From CAJQQY01 sp964352225 (GTDB lineage: Bacteria > Bacteroidota > Bacteroidia > Chitinophagales > Saprospiraceae): 40,467 nucleotides of DNA. The stretch spans positions 1-40,467 of the forward strand of contig CAYGRM010000015.1 of NCBI GenBank assembly GCA_964352225.1. The letters run 5' to 3'. Of this stretch, positions 34,152 through 40,467 are shown one piece after another. Every line of letters starts with the position of its first letter. Within the stretch, counting starts at the first letter, position 1. A model generated the notes under the pieces. That model saw nothing but the letters and a program-made list of their open reading frames with translations. It made no database searches and was not told the DNA's origin. The translations under genes and the position numbers were made by a program.

Positions 34152-35966
34152 ATGGCAGTTACAAGATTATTCGATTTTATTTATTACCAAAAAGAAAATT
34201 GTCCGCAAGAGAAAGCCTACGGTCATAAAATAAATGGAGAGTGGAAATATTATTCTACTGATCAAATTATTGAAATGGCCAATCAAGCTAGTCGAGGTTT
34301 GATAAAATTGGGCGTTCAACCAGGCGACAAGGTCGCTTTGATAGTTTATAATAATAGACCTGAGTGGGTGATTATGGATATTGCAATTCAGCAAGTGGGA
34401 GCGATTAATGTACCCGTTTATCCAACGATTAGTCCCGGAGAATATGAATATATTTTCAATGATGCAGGAGTGAAAATTGCCTTCGTAGGGCAAGGTGATT
34501 TATATGACAAAGTGAATAGTAAAATTCATGCAATTCCAACTTTAACTGATATTTATACTCTAGATAAAGTGGAAGGAAGAAAATACTGGGAAGATATTTT
34601 TACGGACGAAGGACAAGACATCGTGGAAGCTCGAAAAGCTGGAATAAATCCAGAAGAATTAGCCACATTAATTTATACTTCAGGAACTACAGGTAATCCT
34701 AAAGGGGTAATGCTTTCGCACAACAATATTGTTTCTAATGTAAGATGTGTAAATGATTTATTGCCTCTTGATCCAGGAGATATTGCCTTGAGTTTTTTAC
34801 CTATCTGTCATATTTTCGAAAGATCAGCAGCGTATTCTTATGCCTATTCAGGGATCAATGTTGTCTTCACCGGTACCGATAATTTAGGAGGAGAAGACGG
34901 AGATTTGCGAGCGGTGAGACCTCACTTTTTTACAACTGTACCAAGGTTATTGGAAAAGGTTTATGAAAAAATTTATAATAAAGGTTTGGAGTTAACCGGA
35001 ATGAAAAAGAAATTATTCTTTTGGGCTTTGGATTTGACAGATAATTATGACTTTGATAAAGCTCCCGGTTTCAAAGATAAAGTGGCTGATAAATTAATTT
35101 TTAGCAAATGGCGAGAAGCCTTAGGAGGGAGAGTAAAAGGAATTCTGACTGGAGCTGCCGCTTGTCCAATGAAAATGGTAAAAGTATTTTCTGCTGCTGG
35201 AATTCCAATTAGAGAAGGATACGGATTGACGGAAACTTCTCCAGGGTTGACCATTAATACTTTTGAAAAACATGGTGCCATGCTCGGTACGGTTGGCCCA
35301 GCAATTGACATTATAACTGTCAAAATTGATCCTTCAGATGGAAATTACAGAGAAGGAGAAGGAGAGATTTTGGCAAAAGGCCCTAACATCATGATGGGGT
35401 ATTATAATAAACCAGAAGCAACAGCAGAAGTTTTCAAAGAGATAGATGGTGAGCGTTGGTTTATGACTGGAGATATTGGTAAACTTATAAAAGGTCCAGG
35501 AGGAAACGAATTCCTAAAAATTACGGATCGTAAAAAAGAGTTGCTTAAAACTTCTGGTGGTAAATATGTGGCACCTGCTCCAATTGAGAATAAATTCAAA
35601 GAAGATTTTTTAATCGAGCAAATGATGGTGGTAGGTGAGAAGCAAAAATTTGTTTCGGCTCTTATCGTTCCTGCTCCTGAAGCACTTCAAAATTGGTGTG
35701 AAAATAATGGAGTAGAATGGACTTCCATGGATGATGCGATCAAAAATCCAAACGTGCTTGCGCAATACCAAAAATGCATTGATGGCTTCAATCCACAGTT
35801 TAGTCACATCGAGCAAATTAAGAAATTTGCATTGTTAAATACTACCTGGGATCCAGTAAAAGAAGATGGATCGGACGCAGAATTGACGCCTACCATGAAA
35901 TTAAAACGTAGAGTTATTTTGGAAAAATTTCAAGGTGCGATTGATGATATCTATGGAAATACGTAG
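34152..35966 (+). CDS. Long-chain acyl-CoA synthetase (AMP-forming)
   Basis: This 604-residue ANL-superfamily enzyme activates long-chain fatty acids with ATP and CoA at the inner face of the membrane. The P-loop YTSGTTGNPKG (175-185) is intact. The A5 motif GYGLTETSP follows near residues 359-367, then the ribose-binding Asp in FMTGDIG (about 435-441), and the hinge/A8 region ITDRKKELLKTSGGKYVAP (about 457-475). Its length and the YGLTE and FERSAAY segments fit the FadD15/ACSL-type group of bacterial long-chain ligases. No beta-oxidation gene is adjacent, so it may serve general fatty acid uptake or lipid recycling. Start ATG at 34152 follows the stem-loop; a strong terminator follows the gene. 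Confidence 0.93.
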   Translation: MAVTRLFDFIYYQKENCPQEKAYGHKINGEWKYYSTDQIIEMANQASRGLIKLGVQPGDKVALIVYNNRPEWVIMDIAIQQVGAINVPVYPTISPGEYEYIFNDAGVKIAFVGQGDLYDKVNSKIHAIPTLTDIYTLDKVEGRKYWEDIFTDEGQDIVEARKAGINPEELATLIYTSGTTGNPKGVMLSHNNIVSNVRCVNDLLPLDPGDIALSFLPICHIFERSAAYSYAYSGINVVFTGTDNLGGEDGDLRAVRPHFFTTVPRLLEKVYEKIYNKGLELTGMKKKLFFWALDLTDNYDFDKAPGFKDKVADKLIFSKWREALGGRVKGILTGAAACPMKMVKVFSAAGIPIREGYGLTETSPGLTINTFEKHGAMLGTVGPAIDIITVKIDPSDGNYREGEGEILAKGPNIMMGYYNKPEATAEVFKEIDGERWFMTGDIGKLIKGPGGNEFLKITDRKKELLKTSGGKYVAPAPIENKFKEDFLIEQMMVVGEKQKFVSALIVPAPEALQNWCENNGVEWTSMDDAIKNPNVLAQYQKCIDGFNPQFSHIEQIKKFALLNTTWDPVKEDGSDAELTPTMKLKRRVILEKFQGAIDDIYGNT

Positions 35967-35998
35967 TTAACAAATTTAAATTTTTTATAAAAAATAAC

Positions 35999-36036
35999 AG
36001 CGATGTTAGTACAATCTGTACTGACATCGCTTTTTT
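35999..36036 (+). terminator. Strong intrinsic terminator of the acyl-CoA synthetase gene
   Basis: 35999-36013 pairs with 36017-36031 (15 bp, one G-T wobble, 3-nt loop), followed directly by a run of six T (36031-36036). Confidence 0.92.
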
Positions 36037-36080
36037 ATTTTAGGAAAATAGCTTTTAAATAAATAATTCACTAAATTATT

Positions 36081-36098
36081 TTTTAGACTAATCTAAAA
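36081..36098. promoter_or_regulatory. Palindromic operator overlapping the TonB receptor promoter
   Basis: TTTTAGA-CTAA-TCTAAAA is a perfect inverted repeat with 7-bp arms and a 4-bp centre. It fills the stretch between the expected -33 position and the -7 box at 36102, so a bound protein would block RNA polymerase. The TTAGA/TCTAA half-sites resemble operators of DtxR/IdeR-type iron or manganese repressors. Which family binds it is inference; the palindrome and its position are seen directly. Confidence 0.6.
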
Positions 36099-36101
36099 AT
36101 G

Positions 36102-36109
36102 TAAATTTG
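36102..36109 (+). promoter_or_regulatory. -7 promoter box of the TonB receptor gene
   Basis: TAAATTTG matches TAnnTTTG exactly and lies 26 bp before the ATG at 36136. The -33 region 17 bp upstream reads TTTA within the left arm of the palindrome instead of TTG, which would make the promoter weak and easily repressed. Confidence 0.6.
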
Positions 36110-36135
36110 CGACTCTAAAATAAAAATTTAGTAAA

Positions 36136-38445
36136 ATGAAAAACAAAATATTCTTTTGGATAGCGATGTGTTTTAGTTTTTTTGGAACTGCACAAGAAGG
36201 GAATTTGACTGGTAAAATATTTTCCAAAACGACTCCTCTTGAGTTTGCTAATATTCAAATAGAGAATACAGCGTTGGGAACAACCGCTGGAACAAATGGT
36301 GAATATTCAATTAAAAATATTCCAGAGGGAGAGTGGAATGTAGTAGTATCGTTTACAGGTTATCTCTCTCAAAAACGGACGATTAAAATAAGTGCTTCAC
36401 AGCCACAAGTAAAATTAGATTTTGACCTAGAAGAGTCTCAATTTTATTTAGATCAAATAGTGGTGACTGGAACTAAAACTTTTAAAAGGCAAACTCAATC
36501 TCCGGTTATTGTAAATGTGATTGATAGTAAATCTTTGGGAGATGTTCAAGCATGTAGTTTGTCAGAAGGTTTGAGATTTCAGCCAGGACTTCGAGTGGAA
36601 ACAGATTGTCAAACTTGTAATTACACTCAATTGCGAATGAATGGACTGGGAGGAGGTTATGCTCAAATTTTGATTAATGGCCGCCCAATTTTTAGTCCTT
36701 TGACAGGACTTTATGGAATGGAACAAATTCCTACCAACATGATTGATCGGATTGAAGTCGTTCGTGGAGGAGGTTCTGCATTGTATGGGTCAAGTGCGAT
36801 TGGAGGAACGGTAAATGTAATTACAAAAATTCCGGAGGAGAATTCTTTTGACCTCAATTATACCTACCAAAGTGTGAATGGAGAAGCTGCTGAAAATATT
36901 TTGAGTGGAAATGTTACCGCCTTAAGTCATAAAGAAAATGCAGGGATTTCATTTTTTATCAATCGTCGAGAGCGAGAAATGTACGATCATAATGGGGATA
37001 ATTTTTCTGAAATTCCTGAATTAAAAAACAGCTCACTTGGCGCAAATTTATTTTTTCTACCCACAGAAAATCAGAAGTTAGAATTGAGTATCAGTAACCT
37101 TTCTGAGTATCGCTATGGAGGCGAAATGACGAATGGTCCAGCACATTTAGCTTTGCAATCCGAAGAAAGGACGCACAATGTTTGGATGGGAAATATCGAT
37201 TATCAAATTAATTTCAATGATGACAATAGTTCCTTTATTTCCTACATCGCAGCGCAAAATACGGAGCGAGATCACTACACAGGAATTTTTCCAGATGATA
37301 GTTTAGCGATTGCCAATCATTTAGTTGCGCCACCTTATGGAGTTTCAGATAATACTACCTTTCAGGCGGGAGTTCAATTGAATCATCGTTTGCGCAACTT
37401 CTTTGGAGGAAGCAATGTGTTAACTATTGGAGGTGAATATGTGGTGGATGATGTGCTAGATGAGATTACTGCTTACCGATATAAAGTAGATCAATTGACC
37501 AAAACATTAGGTGGATTTTTGCAAAGTGATTGGGAAGTGACTCCTACCATAAATTTATTGACTGGGGTAAGATTTGACCAGCATAATTTAGTAGATAAAA
37601 TTATAGCAAGCCCCCGAGCATCGCTTTTATATAAGTTAAAAAATACTACTCAATTTCGGGTGACTTGGAGTACAGGATTTCGAGCACCTCAAGCGTTTGA
37701 TGCTGATTTGCATATTGCCTTTGCAGGGGGTGGGATTTCTAGAATTGGATTGTCACCTGATCTAAAAGAGGAAAGGTCGAATAGTTGGAGTGGTTCGATT
37801 AATTATGATTTACCGAAGGAAAAATTTATAGTAGGTTTTACAGCCGAAGGATTTTATACGTATTTGAAAAATGCTTTTTATCAAGAGTCGATAGGAGAGG
37901 ATTCGTTTGGGGAATTATTTGAAAAAAGAAATGGTGATGGTGCAACAGTTCAAGGAGCTACACTAGAAGTACGAGCTAATTATGATAAAAAAATTCAATT
38001 GGAAGGAGGTTTCACTTGGCAAACGAGCGAGTACGATGAGTCTGTCGTTAATATTGAAGGGATCGAAGGGCGACGAGAATTTTTACGAACACCTAACCAA
38101 TATGGATATGCAATGTTGACTATCATGCCTAATAAAAAAATCAATATTTCGGCCAATTTAGTTTATACAGGTAATATGGAAATAGCACATTTTGCTGGAG
38201 CGCCAGAACAATTATTTGATGAGTATTTGACTACTCCTTCTTTTACTGAATTGAGTTTGAAGGCAGGTTATACTTTTGATTTGAAAAAAATGGATTCGGG
38301 TTTAGAAGTTTTTGGAGGAGTGAAAAATATTACTAACGCTTATCAAAATGATTTTGATTCAGGAAAAAATAGAGATAGTAATTATATCTATGGACCTTCA
38401 TTGCCAAGAACTTTTTTTGTTGGGGTTCGATTGAGGTCATTTTAA
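36136..38445 (+). CDS. TonB-dependent outer-membrane receptor, probably for iron/heme or another metal
   Basis: This 769-residue protein has a signal peptide (1-19), a carboxypeptidase-regulatory-like domain (about 23-105), a plug (about 112-230) and a barrel ending in the aromatic-type strand FFVGVRLRSF. In the plug, the Cys pair DCQTCNYTQLRMNGL, ILINGRPIFSPL and IDRIEVVRGGGSALYGSSAIGGTVNVIT resemble the HmuR/CirA/BtuB-like receptors of Bacteroidota rather than SusC. There is no SusD partner. Substrate is not certain; a heme, siderophore or metal chelate is likely because a palindromic operator of metalloregulator style overlaps the promoter. The gene is flanked by terminators on both sides, so it is monocistronic. 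Confidence 0.9.
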   Translation: MKNKIFFWIAMCFSFFGTAQEGNLTGKIFSKTTPLEFANIQIENTALGTTAGTNGEYSIKNIPEGEWNVVVSFTGYLSQKRTIKISASQPQVKLDFDLEESQFYLDQIVVTGTKTFKRQTQSPVIVNVIDSKSLGDVQACSLSEGLRFQPGLRVETDCQTCNYTQLRMNGLGGGYAQILINGRPIFSPLTGLYGMEQIPTNMIDRIEVVRGGGSALYGSSAIGGTVNVITKIPEENSFDLNYTYQSVNGEAAENILSGNVTALSHKENAGISFFINRREREMYDHNGDNFSEIPELKNSSLGANLFFLPTENQKLELSISNLSEYRYGGEMTNGPAHLALQSEERTHNVWMGNIDYQINFNDDNSSFISYIAAQNTERDHYTGIFPDDSLAIANHLVAPPYGVSDNTTFQAGVQLNHRLRNFFGGSNVLTIGGEYVVDDVLDEITAYRYKVDQLTKTLGGFLQSDWEVTPTINLLTGVRFDQHNLVDKIIASPRASLLYKLKNTTQFRVTWSTGFRAPQAFDADLHIAFAGGGISRIGLSPDLKEERSNSWSGSINYDLPKEKFIVGFTAEGFYTYLKNAFYQESIGEDSFGELFEKRNGDGATVQGATLEVRANYDKKIQLEGGFTWQTSEYDESVVNIEGIEGRREFLRTPNQYGYAMLTIMPNKKINISANLVYTGNMEIAHFAGAPEQLFDEYLTTPSFTELSLKAGYTFDLKKMDSGLEVFGGVKNITNAYQNDFDSGKNRDSNYIYGPSLPRTFFVGVRLRSF

Positions 38446-38457
38446 AAAAATAAAAAA

Positions 38458-38492
38458 GGAAAGAGCCTCCGAAGAGACTCTTTCCAATTTTT
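38458..38492. terminator. Bidirectional terminator between convergent genes
   Basis: 38458-38469 pairs with 38474-38485 (12 bp, one mismatch, loop CGAA). An A-rich tract precedes it and ATTTTT follows, so it can end both the TonB receptor gene and the convergent T9SS gene. Confidence 0.85.
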
Positions 38493-38515
38493 GTCAAAAC
38501 TATTTTAATTAAAAA

Positions 38516-40467
38516 TTAGTTTCTCACCACAAATTTCTTCGTGATTAGATCATGTCCTTCTACTGTTATAGAAATCCAATACAAACCAGCTTCGAAATTT
38601 TGCACATTAAATTCTAGGATATTTTGCTCAATTGGTAGATAAGTTCTCTCTCCCAATTTAGCTCCTCTAGTATCAAATATTTCAATCGTTGCAGGTAATC
38701 CCATAAAGTCTTTTACGATTACGTTAATCACTTCATCCGTTGGATTTGGATAAACCTCCAAGGTATTATTCATCACTACTGGAGTGGTTCCATTATTTGG
38801 ATTAGTAAAACTACTTCCACATGGCCCAGGAACATGACAATTGTCAAATCTGGAGTTTAATCCCCAGAAGAGATTAGTCAACTCCGCCATATTAGGTTGG
38901 AAACTACCACAAGTATTACTGCATTGACAAGCCATAAATTTATTGCCGTAATCAAGCATGTCATTGACTGTAGGGTTGTCTGGTAATTCAGCTAACATCC
39001 ATCCTGGAATATTCATACAAGCCGCACTTAATGCGAAATCTCCAAAGTCTAATGAACCAGCTGGGTTTAAAGATTCGTTGTATCGAATATTTAAAATAGT
39101 CACGACCATTTGATTGATTAATGAATTATGAGTATCGCCACAATCTAGAGCATATCCAGCTGGTAATGAGACGGCTGCCCCATAAGAATTAAGCATATCT
39201 TGCACGCATTGGGTTTCATCTATCATAAATCCACAATCAGTTCCATCTCCAATGACAATAGGATTAGCTCCATTGTCAAGGAGTGTATTGATGATCTCTT
39301 CAGAAGATTGGCCATTCATTTCAGCATCAGGGTAACCATAAAATTTTTGACTTAAAGTACAGTAGTTAGCGTTACAATTACCAGTAAATGTGATAGAACA
39401 AGTACCGTTTACATTACCACATTCATCAGAAATTTCTACCGTATATACTCTTTCAAAAAATCCATCTCCACTACATTGAGGCGTTCCCGTATCACCTATA
39501 ACAGTTACAATCACTTCACCACAAGGTTCATCATATCCAGCAGCGACTTGATCTAAGTAATAATCTAAGCCATCAGGTTCAGGTACATCATCAATGGAAA
39601 GCATGGTCTCTGTGAAAGGAGCACAGCCACCATTAGGAGCCCAAGTATCTGGAAGAACCGCAACTTTAAGAACCAAAGGACTGAGTTCATTTCCACAATT
39701 ATCATTGCCAGAATAATCGTAAACAATAAAACCACCATCACAACTATTCCATAGTTCGGTAGCCACAGGAGCTATCTCGCCGGAATTTTCACAGAAACCA
39801 GTTTCACCGTTTGAATAAGTGGCATTACCTGGATTGAATCCATATGCAGCCTGCCAACAATCAATAGTAGGAGGAACATAATTTGGTGCTTTGAGTACAG
39901 GAATAGAAGCAGGTTCTACTTGAATGACAACTGGATTGGCAGTCAATACATTACCACAATCATCTGTATCACTATATTGAATCGTCATCGTTCCGCCATT
40001 ACATTCATCAACATTATAACTAACCGTAGGTACAATAAGTCCTGAAATATTACAATCTCCATCTAACCCATTATCATAAGAAGTGATCGGAGCTTGATAA
40101 CTCTGTGCATCCGAGCAAGAGAGTGAAGTTGGGAAAGTAGGAACATCGATTGTCGGAGCAGGAGCTGGATCTACAGGAATGATAGCAACATTTTTAAGTA
40201 AAGATCTTCCACAATCATCTTCTCCTAGATAAATAACTTGAAGTTCACCTCCACAAGCATCATAAAAATGATTCATAATTGAAGAAGCATTACCTGAAAG
40301 GTTACAAGTCCCCAGTAATCCATTGTTAAATGAAGCAACAGGAGGGACAAAACTAGCTGCTGCACCGCAAGAAAGTGAAGTAGGCAGAGCAGGTAATGTG
40401 ATAGTTGGAATTGGTGCAGGATTCACATTAATAACAATCGGAGGTATAGAAATAAAATTACCACATT
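38516..40467 (-). CDS. C-terminal part of a Cys-rich tandem-repeat T9SS-secreted protein (5' end outside window)
   Basis: The frame is open to the right edge, so at least ~650 residues are visible and the true start is outside; the GTG at 40426 is internal. Counting from that codon, three tandem units of about 84-85 residues (starting near 2, 86 and 171) each contain a Pro-rich link (PAPxPT), LSC, a DNGLxGxCNxSG-like turn, a D-x-C-x-G-G strand and DDCGN. That gives four Cys per unit, which look like HYR/Ig-type domains with disulfides. A non-repeated Cys-rich region (about 255-550) follows. The end (about 555-636) is a type A T9SS sorting domain (VYPNPTDEVINV, FEAGLYWISITV). It is a surface or secreted protein, possibly an adhesin; no enzyme motif is seen. 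Confidence 0.85.
   Translation of the reverse strand, partial: CGNFISIPPIVINVNPAPIPTITLPALPTSLSCGAAASFVPPVASFNNGLLGTCNLSGNASSIMNHFYDACGGELQVIYLGEDDCGRSLLKNVAIIPVDPAPAPTIDVPTFPTSLSCSDAQSYQAPITSYDNGLDGDCNISGLIVPTVSYNVDECNGGTMTIQYSDTDDCGNVLTANPVVIQVEPASIPVLKAPNYVPPTIDCWQAAYGFNPGNATYSNGETGFCENSGEIAPVATELWNSCDGGFIVYDYSGNDNCGNELSPLVLKVAVLPDTWAPNGGCAPFTETMLSIDDVPEPDGLDYYLDQVAAGYDEPCGEVIVTVIGDTGTPQCSGDGFFERVYTVEISDECGNVNGTCSITFTGNCNANYCTLSQKFYGYPDAEMNGQSSEEIINTLLDNGANPIVIGDGTDCGFMIDETQCVQDMLNSYGAAVSLPAGYALDCGDTHNSLINQMVVTILNIRYNESLNPAGSLDFGDFALSAACMNIPGWMLAELPDNPTVNDMLDYGNKFMACQCSNTCGSFQPNMAELTNLFWGLNSRFDNCHVPGPCGSSFTNPNNGTTPVVMNNTLEVYPNPTDEVINVIVKDFMGLPATIEIFDTRGAKLGERTYLPIEQNILEFNVQNFEAGLYWISITVEGHDLITKKFVVRN

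Noticed and set aside
38516..40426. Treating the last gene as complete with a GTG start at 40426
   Set aside because: The frame stays open to the window edge with another repeat unit (CGN...PP) before it, and no signal peptide is present.
38516..40467. CRISPR-like or short tandem DNA array
   Set aside because: The periodicity is about 254 bp and is explained by the coding repeats of the T9SS protein.
1..40467. tRNA, rRNA, riboswitch, insertion sequence, toxin-antitoxin or phage defence genes
   Set aside because: No cloverleaf-like sequence, transposase motif, terminal inverted repeat with target duplication, or defence-type domain was recognised anywhere in the window.

Overview
The window reads as chromosomal DNA of a low-GC member of the Bacteroidota. 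The evidence is a SusC/SusD pair, lipoproteins with a Cys-Lys/Glu-Asp-rich start, three proteins ending in type IX secretion (T9SS) sorting domains, a DUF6089 barrel protein, a GldM-like domain, LytS/LytTR signalling, and promoters of the TTG-N16-18-TAnnTTTG kind. The mix (MopE-type Asp-rich motif, T9SS proteins, low GC) would suit Saprospiria or a flavobacterial-type lineage, but the exact taxon cannot be fixed by eye. No tRNA, rRNA, CRISPR array, insertion sequence or phage gene was seen.

Region 1 (1-11.6 kb) is mostly housekeeping and cell envelope. It holds the end of a membrane protein, a secreted repeat protein, a MoxR ATPase with its DUF58 partner, glutamyl-tRNA reductase (hemA), an SH3-domain secreted protein, a periplasmic metallo-beta-lactamase-fold hydrolase, a DUF6089 protein and comM. 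Several genes here end in, or directly beside, a palindromic element.

Region 2 (11.6-24.4 kb) is the main accessory locus. A minus-strand run encodes SusC, SusD, an SGNH hydrolase, a surface lipoprotein with two lamin-tail-like domains, an alpha/beta-hydrolase lipoprotein and then a DASS-family carboxylate transporter. Divergent from susC lies an unusual membrane-anchored helix-turn-helix protein with a Cys-rich outer domain, followed by another esterase. There is no glycoside hydrolase, so this looks like an uptake locus for an esterified or polyester-like substrate rather than a plain glycan.

Region 3 (24.4-31 kb) has a LytS/LytTR two-component pair, a small secreted GldM-C-like protein, the broken start of a two-component propeller-sensor gene, an SGNH-PKD protein with a T9SS tail, and a two-gene operon (Gfo/Idh/MocA oxidoreductase plus DUF1080 hydrolase) typical of 3-keto-sugar metabolism.

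Region 4 (31-40.5 kb) holds a large leucine-rich T9SS protein with a MopE-type motif, a long-chain acyl-CoA synthetase, a TonB-dependent receptor preceded by a palindromic operator overlapping its promoter (probably metal control), and the C-terminal part of a Cys-rich tandem-repeat T9SS protein running off the right edge. Clear intrinsic terminators separate these units.
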